Assembly (NCBI RefSeq): GCF_037023735.1
Contig: NZ_CP146070.1
Span: forward strand, 37,004 to 101,003
Direction of reading: 5' to 3'
Length of the DNA: 64,000 bases
Source of the DNA: Roseovarius sp. S88
GTDB taxonomy: Bacteria > Pseudomonadota > Alphaproteobacteria > Rhodobacterales > Rhodobacteraceae
Numbering within the stretch: the stretch's first letter is position 1; each line of letters opens with the position of its first letter. The position numbers and the translations under genes were made by a program. Shown here one piece after another: positions 1 through 8,350 of the stretch. Below the pieces are notes generated by a model, which saw nothing but the letters and a program-made list of their open reading frames with translations, ran no database searches and was not told where the DNA came from.

Positions 1-3
1 CAG

Positions 4-276
4 GTGCTCATCGACCGGGGGCAGGGGGCCATCCGGCTCGCCACCGATGGCCACAGCATTCGCGTCTTCGTGCGCCGGGCGTCCGACTTCCTCATCGGTG
101 GAACCTACGAGGTGCCCTCGGGTCTTGGCGGCACCTTCCGGGTCATCCTCAAGGATGCCTGCGACACCTTCGCGATCGTACAGAACTGCGGCAATTGCGA
201 GGATTTCGACGCCATGCAGCCCTATCGCGTGCCTCTCGATGCGCTGATGGAAATCGATGACCGGAGGGCGGCGTAG
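4..276 (+). CDS. Hypothetical protein, 5' end possibly outside window
   Basis: A 90-residue reading from a GTG at base 4. The frame is already open at base 1, so the true start may lie upstream of the window. The protein has no signal peptide or membrane segment. It contains a Cys-x2-Cys pair (CGNC) near residue 62 and ends in a short charged tail. Its stop codon overlaps the GTG start of the next gene by one base, so the two are probably co-translated. I do not recognise the family. Confidence 0.55.
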   Translation: MLIDRGQGAIRLATDGHSIRVFVRRASDFLIGGTYEVPSGLGGTFRVILKDACDTFAIVQNCGNCEDFDAMQPYRVPLDALMEIDDRRAA

Positions 277-932
277 TGGGTTGGCTGTTTTACACCGACC
301 GCCGCATCCAGACCCACGCGGATGAGAAAGCGGAGATTGCCCGGCTCTGCACCTTTGAGGGCGACACGCGCAAAACCGAACTGGTCAAGGCCTGTAAGGT
401 TGGCTCCACCTGGTATGCAGCGGCTAGGGTTACCAATCGCGACGGCACCCCTGTCGAGGACGCGACCTATGTCACCGATCCTGACGGCTCGATCACCTTC
501 GGTGCTGTCTTCCTCACCCGTTACGACGATGGGTGTTGGGGCTACAAGGACATGGAAGAAAGTGCGGGACCGGTCGAATCCCGCGCGCCACTGAGCCTGT
601 TGGCCCTCCTGTCCGACCTGAAAGACCCTGACAGCTACGCCCGGGACTGGCGCCAGCGCTGTCGGGATTGGGCTGCGATCCCGGACTACGAGGAAGGCGA
701 CAAGATCAAGCTCGCAGCGCCTGTGACGCTCACCGACGGCAGCACCTGCCAGATCGTCACTGCGACGCACTACAAGCGGGGGCGGCAAAAACGCCGCTGC
801 TACCGCATCGAGGAAACCGGCGGGCTCGTCCGCCTGTCGAAGGCCTCGCTTGCGGGCTCGGAGCTGCTCAGCGCCGCAAAGGGCGAGGCCAGTCCTGTGC
901 TGGCGGAGTTCCTGGCGAGGCATGGTGGCTGA
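276..932 (+). CDS. Hypothetical protein, DUF6927-like
   Basis: A 218-residue soluble protein that starts at a GTG overlapping the upstream stop. The N-terminus (MGWLFYTDR) and the following Cys/Trp-containing segment resemble a family I know as DUF6927 from alphaproteobacterial plasmids; this is from memory and not verified. No catalytic motif stands out. It forms a two-gene unit with the preceding gene, and the toxin-antitoxin module follows after about 100 bp. Its function is unknown. Confidence 0.7.
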   Translation: MGWLFYTDRRIQTHADEKAEIARLCTFEGDTRKTELVKACKVGSTWYAAARVTNRDGTPVEDATYVTDPDGSITFGAVFLTRYDDGCWGYKDMEESAGPVESRAPLSLLALLSDLKDPDSYARDWRQRCRDWAAIPDYEEGDKIKLAAPVTLTDGSTCQIVTATHYKRGRQKRRCYRIEETGGLVRLSKASLAGSELLSAAKGEASPVLAEFLARHGG

Positions 933-990
933 GTTTCCCGCTGAAACAACACCACGGGACCACGCGCGCACATACTGCCGACTTGAAATC

Positions 991-1008
991 GTATCTCAAA
1001 TGAGATAC
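991..1008. promoter_or_regulatory. Palindromic operator of the toxin-antitoxin operon
   Basis: A perfect dyad, GTATCTCA-AA-TGAGATAC, lies 28 bp upstream of the antitoxin ATG. RelB/DinJ antitoxins contain a ribbon-helix-helix fold that binds such palindromes to repress their own operon, so this is most likely the autoregulatory site. The palindrome is directly visible; its role is inferred. Confidence 0.7.
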
Positions 1009-1036
1009 ACCGCTCCCATCAACTGGAGGACCATCC

Positions 1037-1336
1037 ATGCCTGCCCAAACATCCATGCTTCATGTCCGTGTTGACGATCAGCTGAAAGCACAGGCTTCGG
1101 ACGCACTTGCGGGCGTCGGTCTGACGCTCTCCGACGCGGTGCGTATTCTTCTGACCCGCGTGGCCGCAGAAGGCGGCTTGCCTGCCGGATTGACCGCTGA
1201 TCCGGATGCCTATGACGCCTGGTTCCGGGCGAAGGTACAGGAAGCGCTGGACGATCCAAGGCCCACAACGCCCCATGCCAAGGCGATGCAAGACGCCCAG
1301 GCATTGATTGACGGGAAGCGCCTTGCCAAATCTTGA
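1037..1336 (+). CDS. RelB/DinJ-family antitoxin
   Basis: A 99-residue protein with the RelB/DinJ pattern: a short N-terminal strand (SMLHVRVDDQLK), then a helix (ASDALAGVGLTLSDAVRILLTRVA) typical of ribbon-helix-helix antitoxins. The C-terminal part would wrap the toxin. A TGGAGGA ribosome site at 1024-1030 is well spaced from the ATG. A palindromic operator sits just upstream, and the toxin gene overlaps its 3' end. The partner protein is of the RelE/ParE type, which supports the call. Confidence 0.9.
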   Translation: MPAQTSMLHVRVDDQLKAQASDALAGVGLTLSDAVRILLTRVAAEGGLPAGLTADPDAYDAWFRAKVQEALDDPRPTTPHAKAMQDAQALIDGKRLAKS

Positions 1337-1598
1337 ATGGAAAGCAACGGCCATAGCCGACTTGCTGGCAATCATTGACTACATTTCTGACGACAACCCG
1401 GATGCCGCCCAAGTTCTCAAAGATGAGATTGAACACAAGACGTCCCTCCTTCCAGAACACCCTCAGATGTACCGCGCGGGCCGTGTGGACGGGACTAGGG
1501 AGATGGTTGTTCGGCCGAACTACATCGTGGTTTATGCTGAAAGCCCTGAGATGGTGACCATTTTGCGCGTTCTTCATGCCGCGCAGCAGTGGCCATGA
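1323..1598 (+). CDS. RelE/ParE-family toxin
   Basis: A protein of about 91 residues with the RelE/ParE superfamily pattern: W-x-A-x-A-x2-DL-x2-I near the start, the DNP-x-AA helix, a GR-x2-GTREMV strand, and a final ILRVLHAAQQWP segment. This fold includes mRNA interferases and gyrase poisons; which activity applies cannot be read here. I prefer the TTG at 1323 (giving MPNLEWKA) because family members usually start there. A TTG at 1308 would add five residues. The gene overlaps the antitoxin end, the usual arrangement for coupled expression. Confidence 0.88.
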   Translation: MPNLEWKATAIADLLAIIDYISDDNPDAAQVLKDEIEHKTSLLPEHPQMYRAGRVDGTREMVVRPNYIVVYAESPEMVTILRVLHAAQQWP

Positions 1599-1627
1599 TC
1601 GGGGTGCAGGCCCCCCACTAAGAAATT

Positions 1628-1665
1628 GCCCGCTACACGCCTTCAAAGGGTAGAGCGGGCTTTTT
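1628..1665 (+). terminator. Rho-independent terminator after the toxin gene
   Basis: The inverted arms GCCCGCT (1628-1634) and AGCGGGC (1654-1660) are followed directly by TTTTT. They lie 30 bp after the toxin stop, and should separate the toxin-antitoxin operon from the large downstream gene. Confidence 0.65.
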
Positions 1666-1704
1666 GTCCTTTGGAACTCAGACCCTGATCCAAAGGAAAT
1701 CCCC

Positions 1705-4700
1705 ATGACCAAGCCCAAACCGGCAAATCCGGCTCTCTCAATCTCCGACGCTAACCTCGCCTCTGCCATCGCGCAGATCGGCACGGAGATCGACCACCAA
1801 CCCCTGCGCAGCTCAACGCTCGCGCGGATTATGCGCGAGACGCTTCATGGCAGCGATGCCGGCGGTGCCTGGGACTGGCGCATGGCATATGACCTGATGC
1901 AGGCCGCGGCCATCCAGGTGCTGCTGCGTGGGGACGGTGCAGCAGGTGACATCGCCGCTGCAAAGCTCGTTGCCTCGCGGCTCCTGACGGAAACGCGCCG
2001 GTCAGAGCAGCAGATCCGGCTACAGCAATTTTCCACGCCGCTGGCATTCGCGGCTCTGACGGTGCGGGCCGCGGCGATCCGCAAGGGCGAGACCGTACTG
2101 GAGCCCTCGGCGGGCACCGGCGCTCTCGCTGCGTTCGCCGCACGGGCTGGTGCCACGCTTTTGCTCAACGAGATCGACCCCTTTCGCCAGCGCCTTTTGC
2201 GCGCGGTTTTCGGCGGCGATGTGACGGGCCATGACGGTGAGCATATCGACGATCTGCTGCAGACGCCGATCCTGCCGGACGTCGTGGTGATGAACCCGCC
2301 CTTTGCCTCCTCGGTCGACCGATCCCGCGACAAGCACATCGCCGCCAAGCATCTCATTGCAGTCGCGAAGCGCCTGGCACCCGGTGGGCGGCTGGTGGCG
2401 ATCATGCCGCTGGGGTTCACGCCCGAACGCGATGCCGCGCATTGGTCCCGCGCTTGCGGTCTCCTGACGCCGCGCTTGGCCCTCACGATGTCCGGACAGG
2501 TCTACCGCAAGCTCGGCACCTCTGTGGAAACCCAGCTGATGGTCTTCGACAAGGTGCAGGAGGACGGCGAGATGATCCGCGCCAGCGTCAGGGACTTGGA
2601 TGAAGCCCTTCCTTTTGTCGACGCCGTTGCCGCAACCCGGCCCGAGGCGCGTCCCGTACAACAGGCGGCGAAAAACCCTCATGCGCGATCGGTCGGTCCA
2701 GTACCTGTCACGCGCAAGCGCCCAGTTGCCAGAGTTGCGGCGTCCAACGCTCAGACCAACGCCGCCATACCGCTCACTTTCACAAGCCTTGAGGCTCCGC
2801 GCGACAACACGCCCGTCTCGGACATCTATGCGAGCTACCGTCCGCAGCGGATCGAGTTCCCGGGTGCGCAGGAACATCCCACGCCGCTGGTCGAGAGCAT
2901 CGCCATGGCTTCCGTGGCCCCGCCGGTGCCCTCAGGCGCGGCCAGTGTGGAATTGCGCCTGCCTGCCAGGCTGATCGAGGATGGGCATCTCTCCGAGGCT
3001 CAGCTCGAGACCATCATCATGGCGCATGATGCCCATGGGCGCGACCTACCAGGACGGTTTACGATTGATGACGACCAAACCAAGCTGACGCGCGCTGATG
3101 ATGATCCAGACGCACGTGCCTATCGCCTTGGGTATTTCCTCGGCGACGGCACCGGTTGCGGCAAGGGCCGCGAATGCGCGGGGCTCATTCTCGTGAACTG
3201 GCTTTCCGGGCGCAGGAAGGCGATCTGGGTCTCCAAATCCGCCACGCTCATCGAGGACGCGATCCGCGACTGGACCGATCTTGGCGGCTCGCCAGCAGAC
3301 ATCCAGCCACTCTCCAGATGGAAACCGGACCAGCCCGTCCCGATGGGCGATGGTATCCTCTTCGTGACCTACGCCACGCTGCGCTCGGCGGGCAAATGCG
3401 GCACCACGCGGCTCAGCCAGATCTTTGAGTGGATGGGCGAAGACTTTGAAGGCGTTTTTGCCTTCGATGAGGCCCATGCCATGCAGAATGCTGCGGGATT
3501 CGAGCAGGGCAGGGGGGCCAAACCCTCGCAGCAGGGCCTTGCTGGCCTGCGGCTGCAACTGGCAGCACCCCGCGCTCGCGTCTTCTACATCTCGGCCACG
3601 GGCGCCACGAGCGTGCACAACCTCGCCTATGCCGCGCGTCTCGGTCTCTGGGGGCAAGGGCCCGAATACCCCTTCCCGAGCCGCGAGAGCTTCGTCTCGG
3701 CCATGGAGGCGGGCGGTGTCGCTGCCATGGAGGTGGTCGCCCGCGATCTCAAGACGCTTGGCCTCTACACGGCGCGCGCCCTCAGCTTCGATGGCGTGGA
3801 ATATGATGTGCTCGAACACGCGCTAACCGCGGCGCAGATCGAGATCTACGACGCATACGCGGGTGCGTTTCGGACGATCCACCACAATCTCGAGGCGGCG
3901 CTGACAGCCACGGGCGTCAACAATGCCTTTGGCGAGACCAATGCCTCGGCCGCACGCGCCTCGGCCAAGTCCCGCTTCGAGAGCACGAAGCAGCGCTTCT
4001 TCAACCATCTCCTGATGGGCATGAAAGCCCCGACCATCATCCGCGCCATCAAGGACGATCTGGCGGCGGGCAACGCCTGCGTCATCCAGGTGGTTTCGAC
4101 AGGCGAGAGCCTGCTGAAACGCCGGCTTGAAACGATGGACCTGGAAGACGAGCTCGTCGAGGGTGCCTTGACGCCGCGCGACTACGTCCTGGGATACCTC
4201 GAACAGGCCTTCCCGATCCATGCGCAAAAGCTTGTCGAGATCGACGGCAACATGGTGGCTGAACCCTTGCGCGACGCCAATGGCGCGCTGGTTGTCTCCC
4301 GCGAAGCGCTTGCCCTGCGCGATGCGGCCATGATGGAGTTGATGACGCTGGCCCCGATCCCTTCGGCGCTGGATCAGATCCTCTGGGCCTTTGGCGACGA
4401 TGCCGTGGCCGAAGTGACAGGAAGGTCGATCCGACCTCTGAAGGCGGACGATGGCCACCTCTTCATCGAGAAACGCGCCGCCAGCAGCAATTCATCCGAG
4501 ACCCAAGCCTTCATGGACGGCGAGAAGGATATCCTGATCTTCTCGGATGCGGGTGGCACGGGCCGCTCCTATCATGCGGCGCAAACGGCAAAGAACCAGA
4601 AACGGCGCCGGCACTACCTCTTGGAGCCAGGCTGGCGCGCGGATGCGGCCATCCAGGGGCTGGGCCGCACGCATCGCTCGGCTCAGGTCAGCACGCCCTT

Positions 4701-5967
4701 CTTTCGCGTTTGCACCTCCGATGTGCATGGCGAGAAGCGTTTCACGTCGACTATAGCCAAACGCCTCGACCAGCTGGGGGCCTTGACCAAGGGTCAGCGC
4801 GAGACCGGCTCGCAGGGCATGTTCCGCGAGGAGGACAATCTCGAAAGCCCGATCGCGCGGGCCGCACTACGTGGGTATTTCGCCGATCTTGCCGCCGGGC
4901 GCGCTGAGGCGATGAGCTACGAGAGCTTCACCGACTGGACAGCCCTGCGGCTGATCGACAAGGACGGGGTGCTCCTTGAGGAGTTTCCCCCGATCCAGCG
5001 GTTTCTCAACCGGGTGCTTGCCCTTCCCATCCACATGCAGAACGCGCTCTTTGCCGAGTTCATGCGCCGGATCGCCGATCAGACGGAACGGGCGCGCGCG
5101 GCGGGCACGCTCGATCTCGGCGTGGAAACCCTGCGCGGCGAAAAGATCGAACAGGTCTCCACAGAGGATCTCTGGACCTGCCCGAAATCCGGCGCCGTGA
5201 CGCGGATCATCGGGCTCGAGGTGACGGACCCGGTCCATGTCCTGGACGCTGAAGAGGCCATATCTCGCAATCTGGACAAGACCACGATGGTGAATCGCGC
5301 CTCCGGCCGCGCGGCACTCATTTCGGCCCACCCCATGCAGATGTATGACGAGGATATCGTGACGCTGATGCGCAAGGCGGTGAGGCCAAACGGGTCGAGC
5401 TATCTCGAGGAGACGCGGTTCGAGTCCTCGGCCTGGGAAGACATCGGAAGGCCCGAGTTTGCAGGGCTTTGGGATGCCGAGGCTGCTGCCCTTCCCAAGA
5501 CCACCACGACCAAACTCTACCTGCTGACCGGGCTGCTGTTGCCGATCTGGAAAGACATTCCGACCACGAATGAACGCATCTACCGGGTCACGCCCGACGG
5601 GGCGACGGCCATGATCGGGCGCACGTTGAGCGAGGAAGGGGCCGCCGCGCTGCGCGCCCGCTTCCTCGTCTCCAATCCGCAAACGCCGCAGGAGATGCTG
5701 ACCGCCGCCCTCGGCACCACCGCGCCGGTCGATCTGGGCCGGGGTCTCACCCTGACCCGTCGCCGGGTCGCAGGCGAGATGCGTCTCGAGCTCTCTGGTG
5801 CGGATCGGGGCATGATCGAAGGCCTCAAGGCCCTCGGCTGCTTCACCGAGATCATCGCCTTCCAACTGCGGGTGTTCCTGCCGCATGGGGACGGGATCGA
5901 CACAGGCAGCATTCTGGCCCGGATCGTGGGGCAGGAAGCCGCCATGACGTCAGAACAAGCCGCCTGA
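1705..5967 (+). CDS. Methyltransferase-helicase fusion, strawberry-notch/DarB type
   Basis: A 1420-residue two-part enzyme. Residues about 105-290 form a class I SAM-dependent methyltransferase with motif I (LEPSAGTGAL, 132-141) and NPPF (197-200), typical of N6-adenine methylases. Residues about 415-1420 form a superfamily 2 helicase-like ATPase of the strawberry-notch type: Walker A GTGCGK near 482-487, DEAH at 588-591, and a conserved C-terminal half with a GLGRTHRSAQ arginine motif. The same combination occurs in phage P1 DarB, an antirestriction protein, and in many plasmid proteins. A protective or DNA-transfer role is therefore plausible but inferred. It probably forms a unit with the small genes that follow. 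All key motifs look intact. Confidence 0.88.
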   Translation: MTKPKPANPALSISDANLASAIAQIGTEIDHQPLRSSTLARIMRETLHGSDAGGAWDWRMAYDLMQAAAIQVLLRGDGAAGDIAAAKLVASRLLTETRRSEQQIRLQQFSTPLAFAALTVRAAAIRKGETVLEPSAGTGALAAFAARAGATLLLNEIDPFRQRLLRAVFGGDVTGHDGEHIDDLLQTPILPDVVVMNPPFASSVDRSRDKHIAAKHLIAVAKRLAPGGRLVAIMPLGFTPERDAAHWSRACGLLTPRLALTMSGQVYRKLGTSVETQLMVFDKVQEDGEMIRASVRDLDEALPFVDAVAATRPEARPVQQAAKNPHARSVGPVPVTRKRPVARVAASNAQTNAAIPLTFTSLEAPRDNTPVSDIYASYRPQRIEFPGAQEHPTPLVESIAMASVAPPVPSGAASVELRLPARLIEDGHLSEAQLETIIMAHDAHGRDLPGRFTIDDDQTKLTRADDDPDARAYRLGYFLGDGTGCGKGRECAGLILVNWLSGRRKAIWVSKSATLIEDAIRDWTDLGGSPADIQPLSRWKPDQPVPMGDGILFVTYATLRSAGKCGTTRLSQIFEWMGEDFEGVFAFDEAHAMQNAAGFEQGRGAKPSQQGLAGLRLQLAAPRARVFYISATGATSVHNLAYAARLGLWGQGPEYPFPSRESFVSAMEAGGVAAMEVVARDLKTLGLYTARALSFDGVEYDVLEHALTAAQIEIYDAYAGAFRTIHHNLEAALTATGVNNAFGETNASAARASAKSRFESTKQRFFNHLLMGMKAPTIIRAIKDDLAAGNACVIQVVSTGESLLKRRLETMDLEDELVEGALTPRDYVLGYLEQAFPIHAQKLVEIDGNMVAEPLRDANGALVVSREALALRDAAMMELMTLAPIPSALDQILWAFGDDAVAEVTGRSIRPLKADDGHLFIEKRAASSNSSETQAFMDGEKDILIFSDAGGTGRSYHAAQTAKNQKRRRHYLLEPGWRADAAIQGLGRTHRSAQVSTPFFRVCTSDVHGEKRFTSTIAKRLDQLGALTKGQRETGSQGMFREEDNLESPIARAALRGYFADLAAGRAEAMSYESFTDWTALRLIDKDGVLLEEFPPIQRFLNRVLALPIHMQNALFAEFMRRIADQTERARAAGTLDLGVETLRGEKIEQVSTEDLWTCPKSGAVTRIIGLEVTDPVHVLDAEEAISRNLDKTTMVNRASGRAALISAHPMQMYDEDIVTLMRKAVRPNGSSYLEETRFESSAWEDIGRPEFAGLWDAEAAALPKTTTTKLYLLTGLLLPIWKDIPTTNERIYRVTPDGATAMIGRTLSEEGAAALRARFLVSNPQTPQEMLTAALGTTAPVDLGRGLTLTRRRVAGEMRLELSGADRGMIEGLKALGCFTEIIAFQLRVFLPHGDGIDTGSILARIVGQEAAMTSEQAA

Positions 5968-6088
5968 AAAGTCAAAGCGGGCTTTGGGTCGGGCGTCGCG
6001 GATCGGGATTTGGCCGGTCTGCGCTTTCCGGGCGCGCGCTGACCAATGCCACGCCCGGCCCCCCAATTGCAGACAAGAGGACAGACCC

Positions 6089-6475
6089 ATGACCAATCCC
6101 CAGATCGATTATGCCGCGATGGCGGCTCAGTGGCGCGCGGAGCGCGAAACCACCTTGAAGGCGACCCGAGCGGAGCTGCTCGCGCAACTACGTGCGCTTG
6201 GCATCAGCGGGGTCACTGCCGAATACGAAGGTTATGGCGACTCCGGCAATGTCGAGGATGTGACGGTGCAGCCTGCAGAGGTCCAACTGCCGGAGGTGCT
6301 TGCCACAGAGGTTGGCGATTTCGCCTGGTCGCTCGCCTATCATCATCACCCGGGGTTTGAAAACAACGAGGGCGGCTACGGCACGCTGACCTGGGACATA
6401 GCACTAGACAGCATCACCCTCGATCATGCCGACCGCTATGTCGAATGCTCGCACAGCTATGACGAGGGGCTGTGA
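6089..6475 (+). CDS. DUF6878-like small acidic protein
   Basis: A 128-residue acidic protein without membrane segments. The start at 6089 is chosen because AGAGGA at 6077-6082 precedes this ATG; an upstream extension looks non-coding. The C-terminal half holds the patterns HHHPGFENNEGGYG and ADRYVECSHSYDE, which I associate with DUF6878 of alphaproteobacterial plasmids (recalled, not searched). It lies between the large helicase gene and a DUF6915-like gene and nearly abuts the latter. Function unknown. Confidence 0.75.
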   Translation: MTNPQIDYAAMAAQWRAERETTLKATRAELLAQLRALGISGVTAEYEGYGDSGNVEDVTVQPAEVQLPEVLATEVGDFAWSLAYHHHPGFENNEGGYGTLTWDIALDSITLDHADRYVECSHSYDEGL

Positions 6476-6476
6476 G

Positions 6477-6938
6477 ATGGCCCATCCGCTTCATCATGCT
6501 GAAAGCTCGGCCCGGAAATTCGGCGGAGTGCCGTCTGACTATCAGTCCATACATGACTGGTTCGATGCCTCGAAAGAGCACCTCGCGCTCTTCACGCACC
6601 GAGCCATGCGCCACCACGCTCAAGGCCTGTTCGAGGCGGAACGGGTTTTCGGCCTGACCCTGACCAATAGCGCGGGTCGGGACATACCCGTGCGCTGGAT
6701 CGGCGAGCAGCATGTCCGCGAAGACTGTCAGGGCCGTATCCCGAGCATGGCGGACTGGCTGCGACGGATACAGCCCGAGCCATGGATGGCCAATGGCCAC
6801 ATCGACCGGCATTCCGGCTCCGAGCCCTGTGGCGACCCAAGGGTTGCCTGGGCCTCCGAGGTCGCCGCCGGAAGAACGGTTCTTGGTCTGAAGGATTGGA
6901 TGGCGGCGCACGCGACGCAAGCCACGCATGTTGCCTGA
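6477..6938 (+). CDS. DUF6915-like protein with C-terminal extension
   Basis: A 153-residue protein that begins one base after the upstream stop. The first about 105 residues (MAHPLHHAESSARKFGG through WLRRIQPEPWM) match what I recall of DUF6915: His-rich start, a YxxIHxWFDxSK helix, HRAxRHHxxG and RWIGEQHVRED. The last 50 residues go beyond the usual end near PEPWM and may be poorly conserved. It is probably co-transcribed with the DUF6878-like gene. Function unknown; the conserved His residues might bind metal, which is a guess. Confidence 0.78.
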   Translation: MAHPLHHAESSARKFGGVPSDYQSIHDWFDASKEHLALFTHRAMRHHAQGLFEAERVFGLTLTNSAGRDIPVRWIGEQHVREDCQGRIPSMADWLRRIQPEPWMANGHIDRHSGSEPCGDPRVAWASEVAAGRTVLGLKDWMAAHATQATHVA

Positions 6939-6973
6939 CAGCACTCGGCCGTTTGCCAAACGAATACTGCATG

Positions 6974-6999
6974 GAAGCCCGGTCGGACGATCGGGCTTC
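6974..6999 (+). terminator. Hairpin, probable terminator
   Basis: An 11-bp stem, GAAGCCCGGTC with GATCGGGCTTC and a GGAC loop, lies 36 bp after the DUF6915-like gene. The tail has few Ts (TTGCGTCGTTT), so it is a weak intrinsic terminator or an mRNA-end stabiliser. Confidence 0.45.
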
Positions 7000-7038
7000 T
7001 TGCGTCGTTTCCCCACCATTCTTCGTAAGGAGGATCGC

Positions 7039-7359
7039 ATGACACTCGATGAAATCAAGGCGGCCGTTGATGCCGGCCAGACCGTGCATTGGGCCAATAC
7101 CGGCTACGTCGTCCACAAGGACCGGCTCGGTCAGTACCTCATCACCTATGTGCCGAATGGTAGCTGCATCGGTCTGACCGACCGGGGCGGGCACCGGTTG
7201 AACGGAAAAGAAACGGAGTTTTTCGTCGCGCAACCGAAGGACGCCGCAGAAAATCCAAGCAGCCAATCAAGACCAGACGGGCAGGGGAGGGGCGTAGCAC
7301 CCGGAGGCGCCGGGGGCCTTCCCACTCGGACGGCAGCTCTGACCCGTGGGCGGGGCTGA
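7039..7359 (+). CDS. Hypothetical small protein
   Basis: A 106-residue protein starting at an ATG with an excellent AAGGAGG site at 7027-7033. The first about 70 residues (TLDEIKAAVDAGQTVHW..., then a strand-rich LITYVPNGSCIGLTDRGG segment) look like a compact folded domain. The last 35 residues are rich in Gly, Arg and Pro and probably disordered. I do not recognise a named family. It lies in the same + strand backbone run as its neighbours. Confidence 0.75.
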   Translation: MTLDEIKAAVDAGQTVHWANTGYVVHKDRLGQYLITYVPNGSCIGLTDRGGHRLNGKETEFFVAQPKDAAENPSSQSRPDGQGRGVAPGGAGGLPTRTAALTRGRG

Positions 7360-7466
7360 AAGGAAAGCAAGCTTTCTGATTTGTGATCCCTCAAGGGGTC
7401 GAGAAAGCAACCCCGGATGCGCTGGCAAGGACGTCAGACACCGGCCAATCCAAAAGGAACCATCCC

Positions 7467-8195
7467 ATGTTCGCAGGAACCCTCACCCGCAATGTCGAGA
7501 CCGCAGCCGCTCAGTACACCGGCATGATCCACTCGACGCGCTTTGACATCGCCATCCAGTTGGAGGCGCGGGCCAAGATGTCCGAGCGCAGCCCGGATTT
7601 TGACGTGACGGCAGTCAACAAGACAGGCCGCAAGGTGCGCATCGGCACGGCCTGGAACGAGACCGGTAATACCAGCGGCAACCCCTACATCTCGATGCAG
7701 ATTGATGTCGGCTTGGGCCCGTTCCGGGTCAATGCGGTGCAGACGAAAGAGGCGCGTGCGGCCCAAAGCGGGGCGTTCGAGATCATCCCGCTGGTCTCGA
7801 ACGGCCTGATGAAATCCGGCTCGCTCTCGGGCGAGCTCACCGCCATGGACGCCGACAACGCCTTCACGGGCTACATCGCCAACATGATGTTCGATCTGGA
7901 GTTCATGCTGATCGAGAACAGCTACAGATCCGAGGAGACCCACCCCGATTACCGCATCGAGGTCAGCTCGCCCCGGGGCACACCGATCCGCGTCGGCTCG
8001 GCCTGGATGGCCAAAAGCAGCCGCACGGGTAATGACTACCTTTCGTTGCTGATCAACACGCCCGATGGCGATCTGCGCGTCAACGCCGTGCAGAACGAAG
8101 AACAGCGCGGCGGGCAGACCTTCTCGATCATCCCGTTCATCGACAGCGGTGAGCAGCCGCAGGACGCAGGCGCGGGGCTCTCCTTGGTCGCCTAA
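7467..8195 (+). CDS. Tandem DUF736 protein
   Basis: A 242-residue protein made of two DUF736-like units. Unit one includes SPDFDVTAVN, RIGTAW, NPYISMQIDV and FRVNAVQ. Unit two repeats the pattern with HPDYRIEVSS, RVGSAW, NDYLSLLIN and LRVNAVQ. DUF736 proteins are normally single-unit (about 100 residues) plasmid-encoded proteins of unknown function. The start at 7467 follows an AAAGGAAC ribosome site. A strong terminator follows, so the gene may be a single transcription unit. Confidence 0.85.
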   Translation: MFAGTLTRNVETAAAQYTGMIHSTRFDIAIQLEARAKMSERSPDFDVTAVNKTGRKVRIGTAWNETGNTSGNPYISMQIDVGLGPFRVNAVQTKEARAAQSGAFEIIPLVSNGLMKSGSLSGELTAMDADNAFTGYIANMMFDLEFMLIENSYRSEETHPDYRIEVSSPRGTPIRVGSAWMAKSSRTGNDYLSLLINTPDGDLRVNAVQNEEQRGGQTFSIIPFIDSGEQPQDAGAGLSLVA

Positions 8196-8228
8196 TCGGC
8201 GCGCAGGGGGAGACGATCTGAACCGAAA

Positions 8229-8259
8229 GGGGAGCCGTGGGATCACGGTTCCCCTTTTT
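8229..8259 (+). terminator. Rho-independent terminator after the DUF736 gene
   Basis: An 11-bp stem (GGGGAGCCGTG with CACGGTTCCCC, including G-U pairs) with a GGAT loop is followed by TTTTT. It lies 34 bp after the stop codon. Confidence 0.8.
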
Positions 8260-8307
8260 CCATGCACGTTTGCGTGAAGGACGCCACCCGCTTGCGATCA
8301 GGTGCAA

Positions 8308-8340
8308 ATGCGATACAATAATATATTAACGTAATATAGA
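8308..8340 (+). promoter_or_regulatory. AT-rich promoter region
   Basis: A sharply AT-rich stretch (including GATACAATAATATATTAACG) sits in GC-rich surroundings, just upstream of the GTG start at 8351. It resembles AT-rich segments upstream of the mobilization and VirB operons. Exact -35 and -10 boxes cannot be fixed. Confidence 0.4.
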
Positions 8341-8350
8341 GGGCGGGCGC

